Shown: piece by piece, positions 8,844 through 17,554 of the stretch
How positions within the stretch are numbered: position 1 is the first letter of the stretch
How the letters are laid out: every line of letters starts with the position of its first letter
From: Desulfitobacterium metallireducens DSM 15288
GTDB lineage: Bacteria; Bacillota; Desulfitobacteriia; Desulfitobacteriales; Desulfitobacteriaceae
Direction of reading: 5' to 3'
Length of the DNA: 64,000 bases
Assembly (NCBI RefSeq): GCF_000231405.2
Contig: NZ_CP007032.1
Location: 1,426,001-1,490,000 of the forward strand
Notes under the pieces: generated by a model
Told to the model about the DNA's origin: nothing
What the model saw: only the letters and a program-made list of their open reading frames with translations
Database searches by the model: none
Translations under genes and position numbers: made by a program

Positions 8844-9719
8844 ATGTTTACTCAAGACAATGCAACTCCAAAACACAAGATTGCAATAGTTACGGATAGT
8901 GCTTGTGACCTTAACCCTGATATTATTCAGCAATATGGGATTCAAGTTTTACCCTTACATATTATTTATAATGATCGTGAATATAGAGATCGTGTCGATA
9001 TTTCACCTCAAGAAGTTTATGACCACTTAGAAGAAGAAGTCCCGAAAACATCGTTACCCTCTCCGGCTGAGATTTATGAACTTTTTAATCGGTTACATGA
9101 TCAAAACTTTACACACGTTTTAGCAATTCATCTCTCCAGTGGTCTAAGTGGAACCTACCAAACAGTATCTACAATTGCTGAGGAATTTAAGGATATGGTT
9201 ATTGAGGTTGTCGATTCCAAAACTCTCTCCTTTGGTCTTGGCTTTTCTGTTCTAGAGGCGGCTAGAGAGATTCAACGCTCCTTTAATTTTGAAAAGGTTA
9301 AGACTGTGGCTAAAGAAGTCGTCGAGAATATGAAAGCCTACTATGTCGTCTCAACTTTGGAATACCTGAAAAAAGGAGGGCGTATTGGCTATGTTGCGGG
9401 TACGCTTGGAGAGTTACTTCATATTAAGCCGATAATCTCGATCAATTCGGAAGGTAAATATTTTACAGTAGCTAAAGTGCGGGGACGAGAACAATCTCTT
9501 CGTAAGTTAGGTAGTATCCTGAAAGAACATGTCTGCGATACAATTTCGAACGTAGCTATTGTTCATGGTGGAGCTGAAAAAGAGGCAAGGGATCTTGAAA
9601 AAGCAGCTTTGGAACATCCGAATATTCAAGAAGTATTCTTCGGTCAAATCAGTCCAGCACTCGGAGTGCACACAGGACCAGGTTTAGTTGGAGTTCTGGT
9701 CTATCCGGTCGTAGGTTGA
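8844..9719 (+). CDS. DegV family fatty-acid-binding protein (first of two)
   Basis: DegV (FakB-type) proteins bind a fatty acid and, with the kinase FakA, let it be phosphorylated for phospholipid synthesis. The protein (291 aa) shows the family pattern: IVTDSACDL near residue 17, HLSSGLSGTYQ, and VSTLEYLKKGGRIG. It ends with the HTGPG motif. An upstream ATG at 8700 is open in frame but would translate the terminator, so I chose ATG 8844 with GAAAGGGA upstream. A second DegV gene lies at 23074. No FakA homologue is in the window. Confidence 0.87.
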   Translation: MFTQDNATPKHKIAIVTDSACDLNPDIIQQYGIQVLPLHIIYNDREYRDRVDISPQEVYDHLEEEVPKTSLPSPAEIYELFNRLHDQNFTHVLAIHLSSGLSGTYQTVSTIAEEFKDMVIEVVDSKTLSFGLGFSVLEAAREIQRSFNFEKVKTVAKEVVENMKAYYVVSTLEYLKKGGRIGYVAGTLGELLHIKPIISINSEGKYFTVAKVRGREQSLRKLGSILKEHVCDTISNVAIVHGGAEKEARDLEKAALEHPNIQEVFFGQISPALGVHTGPGLVGVLVYPVVG

Positions 9720-9798
9720 GCGTGTAGATAATTACCAGTCTATTAGTCCACTTAAAGAAGTGAAATATTTTTTAGTTTCATAACGAAGGAGTAACAAG

Positions 9799-11559
9799 AT
9801 GATTCAGGAACGCTATAAACTTTGGTCTGAACATTCCTATTTTGATCTTGAAACACGTGAAGAACTGAGGGCATTAACGGATCTTTTAGAGATTGAAGAC
9901 CGTTTTTATATGGATCTTGAATTTGGAACAGGTGGATTGCGCGGTATTTTAGCAGCAGGTACGAATCGGATGAATATTTATGTCATACGCAAAGCGACCC
10001 AGGGTCTAGCGGATACAATTCGCGAATATGGCAAAGTGGGGATGGCTAAAGGAGTGGTCATTGCTTATGATTCGAGGCGCTTTTCTTTTCGCTTTGCCCA
10101 AGAAGCGGCCTTGATTCTCGCTAAGAATGGCATAAAGGTTTATCTCTTTGACGCTTTACGACCGACTCCTGAACTTTCGTTTGCCGTCCGTTATCTGCAA
10201 GCTCAAGCAGGAATTGTAATCACGGCTAGTCACAATCCTAAGGAATACAATGGGTATAAAGTTTATTGGGAGGATGGGGGACAGGTTCCACCTGCTCAAG
10301 CCGATCGAATCTCCGAGCATATTTCAGCTCGCGAAAGTTGGGTGGATTTAGAACCCCTATTAGAAGAAGACGCGCGGGCTCAAGGTTTGTTGATTACGGT
10401 TGGGGAAGAAATTGATCAAGCTTATCTCTCTCAAGTTAAAGATTTGTCTCTCTATCCTGAACTTGCTCAAGAAGAAGGCTCAACACTTAAAATCGTTTAT
10501 TCACCATTACACGGAGCTGGAAATGTCCTCGTCCGAAGGGTACTAAACGAACTGGGGTATACCTCTGTTTTTGTCGTTCCTGAGCAGGAAAAGCCGGATC
10601 AGAATTTTTCCACAGTGCCATATCCTAACCCTGAAATTCCGTCGACCTTCGATTTAGCACGACACTATGGAGAACAACAACAGGCTGATTTGCTTTTAGC
10701 GACTGACCCCGATTCAGATCGATTAGGCGTTGTTATTCGTAATCAAAAGGGGAAATATGAGCAATTAACCGGTAACCAAATTGGTGTTCTCTTGGCCTAT
10801 TACCTCATCAGCCAGAAGAAGGCTTTAGGCATTCTCTCTCCTAAAGCGACTCTTATTAAGACTATCGCTTCAACTGACTTAGCCGATGCATTAGCCTTAG
10901 ACCTTGGAGTCCAAGTTGAGAATGTTCTGACTGGCTTTAAATTTATTGCTGAAAAGGAAAAAGAGTTGGAAGAAAAAGGTCAGGGTGATTTCCAATTTGG
11001 TTTTGAGGAAAGTTACGGCTTTTTAGCTGGACATTTCGTCCGGGATAAAGATGGCGTCATTGCAGCCATGTTGGTTGCAGAAGCTGCGCTTTATTATAAG
11101 CAAAAAGAGCAGTTCACCTTACTACAGGTCCTCGATAAAATCTATCAGAAGTATGGCTATTATCATGAAGCTCAAACTTCAATTACCTTAAAGGGTAAAG
11201 AAGGCAAAGCAGAAATGGAACAAATTATGGCTGGCTTACGGCAGTCTGAGATTCATTCCTTTGCAGGTATTCCCCTTGAGCGAATTGACGACTATGAGTT
11301 ACGAATAGGTAAGCGATTAAGTGGAGATGTTCCAGACAAAACGTATGTTTTAACGTTACCTCAGTCAAAAGTGCTTCGCTATGCCTTTACCGGGGGTGGC
11401 TTTGTCATGGTTCGCCCTTCTGGAACCGAACCTAAAATAAAATTTTACTTCTCTATTCGTGGAACTCAGCCTAAAACAGTAGAGAAGACCCTTGTTCAAG
11501 TAAGAGAAGATCTCTTGGCAAAGGTTAGTCAGATTCTAGGAAAATCGCTAAATCATTAA
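9799..11559 (+). CDS. phosphohexomutase (phosphoglucomutase/phosphomannomutase family)
   Basis: The protein (586 aa) belongs to the alpha-D-phosphohexomutase family, which interconverts sugar 1- and 6-phosphates. The catalytic phosphoserine loop is TASHNPKEYNGYK near residues 141-153. The metal-binding loop is ATDPDSDRLG near 300, and the sugar loop GFEESYGF lies near 398. The C-terminal phosphate loop VRPSGTEPKIK is near 535. Its length and N-terminus (FGTGGLRG) fit the PgcA-type phosphoglucomutase of Firmicutes. The RBS is GAAGGAG. It is followed by its own terminator. Confidence 0.9.
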   Translation: MIQERYKLWSEHSYFDLETREELRALTDLLEIEDRFYMDLEFGTGGLRGILAAGTNRMNIYVIRKATQGLADTIREYGKVGMAKGVVIAYDSRRFSFRFAQEAALILAKNGIKVYLFDALRPTPELSFAVRYLQAQAGIVITASHNPKEYNGYKVYWEDGGQVPPAQADRISEHISARESWVDLEPLLEEDARAQGLLITVGEEIDQAYLSQVKDLSLYPELAQEEGSTLKIVYSPLHGAGNVLVRRVLNELGYTSVFVVPEQEKPDQNFSTVPYPNPEIPSTFDLARHYGEQQQADLLLATDPDSDRLGVVIRNQKGKYEQLTGNQIGVLLAYYLISQKKALGILSPKATLIKTIASTDLADALALDLGVQVENVLTGFKFIAEKEKELEEKGQGDFQFGFEESYGFLAGHFVRDKDGVIAAMLVAEAALYYKQKEQFTLLQVLDKIYQKYGYYHEAQTSITLKGKEGKAEMEQIMAGLRQSEIHSFAGIPLERIDDYELRIGKRLSGDVPDKTYVLTLPQSKVLRYAFTGGGFVMVRPSGTEPKIKFYFSIRGTQPKTVEKTLVQVREDLLAKVSQILGKSLNH

Positions 11560-11606
11560 TTTAGTTTATTGTGATTTTTAAAAATGAATATGTATTGAGT
11601 ATCTTG

Positions 11607-11639
11607 AGTAAAACATCTAATTGGTGTTTTACTTTTTTT
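11607..11639 (+). terminator. rho-independent terminator after the phosphohexomutase
   Basis: A 9-base stem, AGTAAAACA with TGTTTTACT, has a 9-base loop and is followed by a run of Ts to 11639. Confidence 0.85.
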
Positions 11640-11664
11640 ATGATCAATTAATGTTAATTAAATA

Positions 11665-11681
11665 TCTGACCTTTATTGACC
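11665..11681 (+). promoter_or_regulatory. CtsR-type heat-shock operator
   Basis: The 17 bases TCTGACCTTTATTGACC are a direct heptad repeat with a 3-base spacer. Compared with the reverse complement of the known CtsR box (TTTGACY-NTN-TTTGACY), 12 of 14 heptad positions and the central T agree. The second heptad covers the -35 box of the dnaJ-clpB promoter, where a bound repressor would block RNA polymerase. ClpB is a classical CtsR target in Firmicutes. The ctsR gene itself is not in this window. Confidence 0.72.
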
Positions 11682-11704
11682 TTCATGTTTCAAAATACTA
11701 TAAT
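11676..11704 (+). promoter_or_regulatory. strong sigma-A promoter of dnaJ-like/clpB
   Basis: -35 TTGACC (11676-11681), exactly 17 bases, -10 TATAAT (11699-11704). The start site would be near 11711, about 38 bases before the dnaJ-like ATG. Confidence 0.85.
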
Positions 11705-11748
11705 GAAGTTAATCGATAATATTTAAATGAAAAAAGGAGGGATGACTT

Positions 11749-12738
11749 ATGGATTTTAAAGATTATTATTCTATTCTTGGGGTACCTAAAGATGCTGATG
11801 ATAAAACCATTAAAAAAGCATACCAGAAGCTGGCGAAAAAATATCATCCAGATGTCAACCCTGGTAATAAAGAGGCCGAGGAAAAGTTTAAAGAAGTAAC
11901 AGAAGCTTATCAAGCGATTGTTGATCCAGAAAAACGGCGTAAATATGAAGATGTGCGCCAAAACTACGAATCATGGCAAAAAAATGGGGGCCAAGGTAAT
12001 TATGACTGGACTCGTTGGCAATCACAACCAGACCAAGAAAGTTATTCACGGACAATGAGCCCCGAGGAATTTGCTGAGATGTTTGGAGATCTAGGCTGGG
12101 GTGGAAACTCTTCCAGTTCGGGCGGCGGTTTCTCAGATTTCTTTTCAACCCTTTTTGGTATGGGCGATATAGAGCAGGGTACAAGACGTGGACACCACGC
12201 AGGTTTTGCGACTACTCAAGCGGCGGGGCGGGATCGAGAACTCGAAGTCAGCATTTCACTGGAAGAAGCGTATCACGGAACAACACGTGTAATCGATACT
12301 GGAGGAAAACGCATTCAGGCGAAAATTCCTCAAGGAGTTCGCACAGGATCAAAAGTCCGTCTTGCGGGGCAAGGAAATGTAGGATTAGGAGCTGGAGCGA
12401 AGGGCGATCTTTATCTTATTATAAATGTTAAAAATCACCCAACTTATTCAAGGGATGGAAATGATTTAATAACAAAGAGGCCGATTGAATTTTACCAGGC
12501 AATACTCGGTGGCGAAATCAAGGTCAAGACGTTAAATGGAGATGTCACGCTCAAAGTACCCCCTTACACCCAAGGTGATACTAAATTTAGGCTAAAGGGC
12601 AAAGGAATGCCTCATCTTGAAAATCCCAAGCAGTATGGTGATCTTTATGTCAAAACTCGACTAACTCTCCCGGCTAATCTAAGTGAGAAAGAAATTTCAG
12701 AACTCAGAGATTTAGCTGTTAGATATCAGCATCTCTAG
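11749..12738 (+). CDS. DnaJ-like co-chaperone (CbpA type, no zinc finger)
   Basis: This J-domain protein (329 aa) stimulates the DnaK ATPase. The J domain is residues 1-70, with the HPD tripeptide at 33-35. A Gly-, Ser- and Phe-rich linker follows (about 85-145), then the two-barrel DnaJ C-terminal substrate-binding region. The CxxCxGxG zinc repeats of classical DnaJ are absent, so it is a CbpA-like type. It is the first gene behind the CtsR-type operator and lies 21 bases before clpB, so both should rise together under heat or protein-folding stress. Confidence 0.9.
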   Translation: MDFKDYYSILGVPKDADDKTIKKAYQKLAKKYHPDVNPGNKEAEEKFKEVTEAYQAIVDPEKRRKYEDVRQNYESWQKNGGQGNYDWTRWQSQPDQESYSRTMSPEEFAEMFGDLGWGGNSSSSGGGFSDFFSTLFGMGDIEQGTRRGHHAGFATTQAAGRDRELEVSISLEEAYHGTTRVIDTGGKRIQAKIPQGVRTGSKVRLAGQGNVGLGAGAKGDLYLIINVKNHPTYSRDGNDLITKRPIEFYQAILGGEIKVKTLNGDVTLKVPPYTQGDTKFRLKGKGMPHLENPKQYGDLYVKTRLTLPANLSEKEISELRDLAVRYQHL

Positions 12739-12759
12739 TAGAAAGGTTGTGATTGATTT

Positions 12760-15351
12760 ATGGCTTTTGATACCAACCGTTTCACTCAGAAGTCACAAGA
12801 AGCGATTATTAATGCGCAAAATATGGCAGAACGTAATGGCAATAGTGAAGTTGAGCCAGAGCATCTTCTATTAGCTTTATTGGAACAAGAAGACGGGGTT
12901 GTCTCCCAAGTTCTCACAAAGCTTAAGCTTGCCGTGGGAGCTTTGGAACAAAAAACGCGTGAGACAATCAACCGCTTTCCACGGATAAGTGGAGGGAACG
13001 TGCAATTAACGATATCTTCTCGTTTAAGAACTACCCTTGTCTCAGCCCATGATGAAATGGCTATCTTTAATGATGAGTATGTTAGTACTGAGCACATACT
13101 GTTAGCCCTACTAAGTCGAGCGGGTGGTGCAGTTGAGCAAATTCTTAAAGAAGCAGGTCTTACTCGTGAAAAACTCCTTCAAGCTTTACGTGAAGTACGA
13201 GGAACACAACGAGTGACAAGTCAAAACCCAGAGGGCACTTATCAGGCCTTAGAGCAATATGGACGAAATCTTGTGGAGCAAGCACGCAGAGGTAAGCTTG
13301 ATCCTGTGATCGGACGGGATGAAGAAATTCGTCGAGTGATTCAGATTCTCTCACGGCGGACCAAAAACAATCCGGTTCTTATCGGCGAGCCGGGTGTCGG
13401 TAAAACGGCAATTGTTGAGGGCTTAGCCCAGCGGATCGTACGTGGTGATGTTCCGGAATCAGTGAAAGATAAGAAGCTTATTGCTTTAGATATGGGTTTA
13501 CTGATTGCAGGAGCCAAATATCGAGGCGAATTTGAGGAACGTCTGAAAGCGGTACTCAAGGAAATCCAGGATCATGAAGATGTCATTCTCTTCATTGATG
13601 AATTACACACTGTGGTGGGTGCAGGTGCTGCTGAAGGCGCTATGGACGCCAGTAATATGCTTAAACCAATGCTGGCCCGTGGTGAACTTCGCTTAGTTGG
13701 GGCCACAACCCTCGATGAATATCGTAAGTATATTGAAAAGGATGCAGCTTTAGAACGTCGCTTCCAACCCGTTGTTGTAGATGCACCCAGTGTTGAAGAT
13801 ACAATTTCAATTCTTCGCGGTTTGAAGGAACGCTACGAAAGACACCATGGAGTGCGCATAACGGATGGGGCAGTTATCGCAGCAGCAGTCCTCTCTGACC
13901 GCTATATTAGTGATCGCTTCCTCCCGGATAAAGCGATTGATTTAATCGATGAAGCAGCTGCCAGCCAGCGTATGGAAATAACGAGTGACCCATTTGAGCT
14001 GGATCAGATCAAGCGACGGGTCCTCCAATTGGAAATAGAACGTGAAGCCCTTAAAAAAGAAAAGGATGAAGCAAGTAAAGAGCGGTTGACTAAAATTGAA
14101 GAAGAGCTCGCCAATCTTAAAGAACAAAAGAGTGGATTAGAAGCCCAACTCCAAGGAGAACGAGAAATCTTAGCTCAAATTAAACAACACAAAGACGAAC
14201 TGGATCAAGCTCGTACCAAGATGGAACAGGCTCAACAAGTGTATGATTATAATAAAGCAGCAGAGCTTCAATATGGTATTATTCCACATTTAGAAAAAGA
14301 ACTGAAGGAATTAGATGAGCAGTTAACTGGGCGAAAAAATTCCTTGCTTAAGCAGGAAGTCGATGAACAGGATATTGCCGAAGTTGTTTCTAAATGGACA
14401 AATGTTCCGGTTACGAGACTTCTCGAAGGAGAAATGGCTAAGCTTGTGCATATGGAAGACAGGCTTCATCAACGCGTTGTTGGTCAAGATGAGGCTGTCG
14501 TGGCTGTTTCTGATGCAGTTAGACGTGCACGTGCAGGATTGCAAGACCCTGATCGTCCTTTAGGATCCTTTCTCTTCCTCGGGCCCACGGGAGTGGGAAA
14601 AACTGAACTGGCGAAAGCCTTAGCTGAATTTCTATTTGATGACGAACAAGCTATAGTTCGAATCGATATGTCAGAGTATATGGAAAAGCATACAGTTTCA
14701 CGGTTGATTGGAGCTCCTCCAGGGTATGTTGGCTATGAAGAAGGAGGGCAACTGACTGAAGCAGTACGGCGTAAACCCTATAGTGTGGTTTTATTTGATG
14801 AAATTGAAAAGGCACACCGAGATGTGTTCAACGTACTTCTTCAGCTACTCGATGACGGCCGTTTAACTGATGGTCAAGGGCGGGTAGTCAATTTTAAAAA
14901 TACGGTTGTTATCCTAACAAGTAATATTGCCAGCCCAGCAATCCAAGAAATGAACCGTTCATCAGCTGGGCAAGAAGAAATCAGAACCCGTGTCACTGAA
15001 GAACTGAAAAATTACTTTCGCCCAGAGTTTCTGAATCGTCTCGATGATATCATTGTTTTTAATCCGCTCGGGCAAGAGCATATCGGTAAGATTGTTGAGA
15101 TTCAGCTTCAGCAACTTCACGATCGTCTTGCCGAACGCAAGTTAATCATTAAGCTGAGTGACAAGGCCCGAGGCCAGATTGCTCAAGAAGGTTATGATCC
15201 CATCTATGGGGCACGACCACTCAAACGTGTTATCCAGCAACGACTTCAAAACCCACTAGCAATGAAACTTTTACAAGGCGAATTCAAGGAAGGACAGCAA
15301 ATTCATGTGGATTTTAATCCTGAAGGTCATTTCATTTTTCGTTCCCTGTAA
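12760..15351 (+). CDS. clpB: ClpB disaggregase
   Basis: This is a full-length (863 aa) Hsp100 protein that, with DnaK/DnaJ, pulls proteins out of aggregates. The order is: N-terminal Clp repeat domain (1-150), first AAA+ module with Walker A GEPGVGKT at 209-216, and the long coiled-coil middle domain (about 410-530) that separates ClpB from ClpC. The second AAA+ module follows, with GPTGVGKT near 605, then the C-terminal domain. No IGF/IGL loop for a ClpP partner is evident, in line with ClpB. It shares the dnaJ-like gene's promoter. Confidence 0.95.
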   Translation: MAFDTNRFTQKSQEAIINAQNMAERNGNSEVEPEHLLLALLEQEDGVVSQVLTKLKLAVGALEQKTRETINRFPRISGGNVQLTISSRLRTTLVSAHDEMAIFNDEYVSTEHILLALLSRAGGAVEQILKEAGLTREKLLQALREVRGTQRVTSQNPEGTYQALEQYGRNLVEQARRGKLDPVIGRDEEIRRVIQILSRRTKNNPVLIGEPGVGKTAIVEGLAQRIVRGDVPESVKDKKLIALDMGLLIAGAKYRGEFEERLKAVLKEIQDHEDVILFIDELHTVVGAGAAEGAMDASNMLKPMLARGELRLVGATTLDEYRKYIEKDAALERRFQPVVVDAPSVEDTISILRGLKERYERHHGVRITDGAVIAAAVLSDRYISDRFLPDKAIDLIDEAAASQRMEITSDPFELDQIKRRVLQLEIEREALKKEKDEASKERLTKIEEELANLKEQKSGLEAQLQGEREILAQIKQHKDELDQARTKMEQAQQVYDYNKAAELQYGIIPHLEKELKELDEQLTGRKNSLLKQEVDEQDIAEVVSKWTNVPVTRLLEGEMAKLVHMEDRLHQRVVGQDEAVVAVSDAVRRARAGLQDPDRPLGSFLFLGPTGVGKTELAKALAEFLFDDEQAIVRIDMSEYMEKHTVSRLIGAPPGYVGYEEGGQLTEAVRRKPYSVVLFDEIEKAHRDVFNVLLQLLDDGRLTDGQGRVVNFKNTVVILTSNIASPAIQEMNRSSAGQEEIRTRVTEELKNYFRPEFLNRLDDIIVFNPLGQEHIGKIVEIQLQQLHDRLAERKLIIKLSDKARGQIAQEGYDPIYGARPLKRVIQQRLQNPLAMKLLQGEFKEGQQIHVDFNPEGHFIFRSL

Positions 15352-15436
15352 TAGACGATTTAATAGATCAGCATCTCAATCAAATTATTGATCCCTTTTT
15401 GGGGATTAGGTATTTCAATTCTATTTATTGACTAAT

Positions 15437-15466
15437 CCTGGCAGTTGCATGAGAGCAATTGCCAGG
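15437..15466. other. strong hairpin without a T tract, downstream of clpB
   Basis: The 297 bases between clpB and the next small ORF hold one clear structure. CCTGGCAGTTGC pairs with GCAATTGCCAGG (12 pairs, one G-T) across a 6-base loop, ATGAGA. Neither side continues into a T run, so it is a poor intrinsic terminator. It may protect the clpB mRNA end or act with a termination factor. Confidence 0.5.
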
Positions 15467-15648
15467 ATAATTATGATGATTACAATATTTCATTGATATT
15501 CTCTATGAAATTTATTGTAAAAATATCAGTGAGGGTAGAGTTAAAGAAGAGATGGATTAACTTGCAGTCTTGAGTTTCTCAGTATAAACTAATACTTGAA
15601 ACCTTTTTCATAAATAGGACTTTATTAACTGGGAGAAGGATGTGACTT

Positions 15649-15801
15649 ATGCAGAGGAACAAGTTTGAAATGTTTCTTTTTATCCTCGTTATTGTTTTCA
15701 TTTTTTTCTCGGGCCAACTTGAGCCAGCAATTACCATGACCATTACCGGAATCTTACTCGGCATCATTTTTATTTATCGGGCCCGCTCTAAAAAAAGGTA
15801 A
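15649..15801 (+). CDS. small membrane protein, 50 aa
   Basis: This frame starts at ATG 15649 after the RBS AGAAGGA and ends at 15801. The product has two hydrophobic segments: about residues 8-21 (FLFILVIVFIFF core) and 28-43. They are separated by a short polar turn and followed by a basic RARSKKR tail, which by the positive-inside rule is cytoplasmic. I do not recognise a family. A terminator follows at 15904. Confidence 0.65.
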   Translation: MQRNKFEMFLFILVIVFIFFSGQLEPAITMTITGILLGIIFIYRARSKKR

Positions 15802-15903
15802 ATCTTTTGGTTACTTTGCCCAATCATGAATTCTCTAGCAATAGAAACAGTAACTTCGGTGATTGGTGTTGGAAAGAATAAAAGGGTAAGCAACAATGAC
15901 AAC

Positions 15904-15936
15904 AAAGGCTTGGCAAAAATATGCCAAGCCTTTTGT
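15904..15936 (+). terminator. hairpin terminator
   Basis: AAAGGCTTGGCA pairs perfectly with TGCCAAGCCTTT (12 pairs, 6-base loop AAAATA) and is followed by a short T-rich stretch. It closes the small membrane protein unit. It also makes an in-frame ATG at 15921 an unlikely start for the next gene. Confidence 0.7.
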
Positions 15937-15962
15937 CTCAATTTGAGATGGAGGGGAGAACC

Positions 15963-16325
15963 ATGTGGTCTTTTCTAGTCAGTGTAAATAGCGAGATGGA
16001 AGCTGATATTATCAATGGAATTCTAGAGGAAGCCAATATCCCTACGCAGAAAAAGTACCCCGGTGACTTAAAAGCCTCTTACGGAATCATTAACGGAGTC
16101 GAAGTTTGGGTTCCTAGTAATTCTCTTGAACTGGCTCAAGCATTGCTTGCAGCATTACCCCAACAGTTAGAAAGTTTGACCCCTTTCACCGAAGACGCTG
16201 GAAACGAACTTAACTCCTCTGCGAATGATTCGCCTAAGGCGAGATGGCGCTGGCTTTACAAATCTATCCTCATCTGTTTTATCTTAATTTTATTTGTCCT
16301 TTTTTATGGGTTTTCGCGAGGGTAG
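15963..16325 (+). CDS. DUF2007-like protein with C-terminal membrane anchor
   Basis: The protein (120 aa) begins with a small alpha/beta domain. Its pattern (MEADIINGILEEANIP, later GVEVWVPSNSLELAQALL) resembles DUF2007, a putative signal-transducing ACT-like fold. A polar linker and one membrane segment (about residues 98-116) follow, ending in a short basic tail. ATG 15963 follows GGAGGGGAGA; the longer frame from 15921 would start inside the terminator stem. The gene converges on the DivIVA gene with 15 bases between stops. Confidence 0.68.
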   Translation: MWSFLVSVNSEMEADIINGILEEANIPTQKKYPGDLKASYGIINGVEVWVPSNSLELAQALLAALPQQLESLTPFTEDAGNELNSSANDSPKARWRWLYKSILICFILILFVLFYGFSRG

Positions 16326-16340
16326 ATCTTGATACCATAA

Positions 16341-16841
16341 CTAGAGCTCTAACGTTTGACGAAGAAGTTCGAGTTGAGCAGATGCCTTCTCCATCCGTAT
16401 TTCAAGCGCTTCTTTTTCCAGTGTAAGTTCGGATACCTGGTCTTGTAACTGATTCAGTGACGCTTCAGTTTTTATCTCTTCTTCTTTAAGTTCAGCTACC
16501 CTCTGCTCAGCTCGTTGAGTCGACTCATGTAAAAGAGTTTCGACCTCGTTCTTAGCGTTTTCTAAGAGCGTTTGAGCATCCTGTTCAGCATTATCTTTAA
16601 CTTGACCGGCGACACGTTGTGCACTGAGCATAGCGTCTCGAAGGTCTTTTTCCATACCTTCATAGGACTTTAGACGATTACCCCATTCTGCGTTTTGTTC
16701 ACGCAAACTATTGATTTGTAAGCGAAGTTCGCGATTAGAAGCGTTAGCTTCATCTAACTTATGTTGAAGTTCTGCATAAGCATTGTCCACTTCATCTGGG
16801 TCATATCCACGCATAATCTTTCTAAAATTAAGAGATTCCAT
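16341..16841 (-). CDS. DivIVA-domain protein
   Basis: The protein (166 aa) begins with the DivIVA membrane-binding motif: NFRKIMRGYDPDEVDNAY, residues 5-22. The rest is almost all coiled coil, rich in Glu, Gln, Leu and Ala with heptad spacing. Such proteins sense membrane curvature at septa and poles and recruit division, wall or sporulation partners. It is shorter than SepF-linked DivIVA and may be a GpsB- or DivIVA-like paralogue. The RBS AAGGGG lies 10 bases before the ATG on the minus strand. Confidence 0.85.
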   Translation of the reverse strand: MESLNFRKIMRGYDPDEVDNAYAELQHKLDEANASNRELRLQINSLREQNAEWGNRLKSYEGMEKDLRDAMLSAQRVAGQVKDNAEQDAQTLLENAKNEVETLLHESTQRAEQRVAELKEEEIKTEASLNQLQDQVSELTLEKEALEIRMEKASAQLELLRQTLEL

Positions 16842-16863
16842 TATACATCAGCCCCTTATGCGA

Positions 16864-16893
16864 ATTTTATTATTATGTATAAAAAATATGCAA
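16864..16893 (-). promoter_or_regulatory. possible promoter of the DivIVA gene
   Basis: Read on the minus strand: -35 TTGCAT (16888-16893), 18-base spacer, -10 TAAAAT (16864-16869). The region is very AT-rich, so a chance match is possible. Confidence 0.42.
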
Positions 16894-16909
16894 TATCATT
16901 ACCTTATTC

Positions 16910-16927
16910 AGTTTATCATGATAAACT
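16910..16927. promoter_or_regulatory. perfect 18-base palindrome, candidate operator
   Basis: AGTTTATCATGATAAACT reads the same on both strands over all 18 bases. It lies in the divergent gap between the DivIVA gene and the small coat-F-like genes, just upstream of the possible DivIVA -35. I cannot name a regulator for it. Confidence 0.6.
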
Positions 16928-16937
16928 TTTTCAGGAT

Positions 16938-16951
16938 AGCAAAATTTTGCT
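16938..16951. promoter_or_regulatory. perfect 14-base palindrome, candidate operator
   Basis: AGCAAAATTTTGCT is fully self-complementary and lies 10 bases after the 18-base palindrome. The centres of the two are about 26 bases apart. Confidence 0.5.
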
Positions 16952-17043
16952 TTTAAAATCGAAGTCTGTAACTCCGTGTATAAATAATAGAATATTTACG
17001 CATCCTGTAAGTGAAGTTTAAATCTAAAAAGGGGGATAGGGCA

Positions 17044-17253
17044 ATGCAATATAATGAGGCTGAGACAAAAACTATCTTAGATGAAGGTATGATAACACGT
17101 AGCTTAATTGAAACAGAAGTCTCCATGAAAAAATGCCAGCTTTATAATGAAATGGCCACCGATCCTGCGGTCAAATCCTTTTTTAAAGACCAAGCTAAAG
17201 GACTTGAAAATGTCATGGGCTTCTTTAAAAATGGGATAAGTGATTTGAAATAG
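17044..17253 (+). CDS. small helical protein, coat-F-like
   Basis: A 69-residue protein predicted to be two amphipathic helices. The stretch ILDEGMITRSLIETEVSMKK followed by CQLYNEMATDPAVKSFF resembles half of the ferritin-like spore coat protein F (CotF) pattern; this is a resemblance, not a firm assignment. ATG 17044 follows AAAAGGGGGATAGGG. An upstream in-frame start at 17011 would lie before the RBS. It is 16 bases before a second protein of the same size and type, so the two probably act together. Confidence 0.6.
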   Translation: MQYNEAETKTILDEGMITRSLIETEVSMKKCQLYNEMATDPAVKSFFKDQAKGLENVMGFFKNGISDLK

Positions 17254-17269
17254 GGAAGGAGAGAATGGC

Positions 17270-17467
17270 ATGAATATGTTTACCGATCTGGATATGCTCT
17301 ATGATTATGAAAAAGACGTCGCTAGCGCTGCAGCTGGTTATATGACCTTTGCTACACGGGCCCATCATGATGAACTTCGTGATCGTTATCTACGTCTGGC
17401 TAATGAAGCAACGAATGCTCATTCAAAAGTTAGTAAACTAATTACGAAAACCGGAGGAATTGCTTAA
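17270..17467 (+). CDS. small helical protein, coat-F-like partner
   Basis: The 65-residue product is again mainly two helices (about 4-30 and 34-58). The central sequence reads AAGYMTFATRAHHDELRDRY. The RBS AAGGAGAG lies before ATG 17270. Together with the preceding gene it could form a split four-helix, ferritin-like unit; the HH and E/D residues might bind metal, but no clear di-iron motif is visible. The pair ends at a bidirectional terminator. Sporulation role is inferred only. Confidence 0.55.
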   Translation: MNMFTDLDMLYDYEKDVASAAAGYMTFATRAHHDELRDRYLRLANEATNAHSKVSKLITKTGGIA

Positions 17468-17499
17468 ACTAAGTCAGATTTAAGTTAAAGTGCAAAGAA

Positions 17500-17546
17500 G
17501 AAAAACGTGGGATTTTATTTGACTATCCCACGTTTTTCTTTCTTTT
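17500..17546. terminator. bidirectional terminator
   Basis: GAAAAACGTGGGAT pairs with ATCCCACGTTTTTC (14 pairs, 11-base loop). T runs follow on both strands. It serves the small-protein pair on the plus strand and the sigma factor gene on the minus strand. Confidence 0.92.
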
Positions 17547-17554
17547 GGAAATGA

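Noticed and set aside
16761-17021. 86-codon plus-strand open frame
   Set aside because: It overlaps the start of the DivIVA gene on the other strand and runs through the two palindromes. It has no RBS, and its composition is not protein-like.
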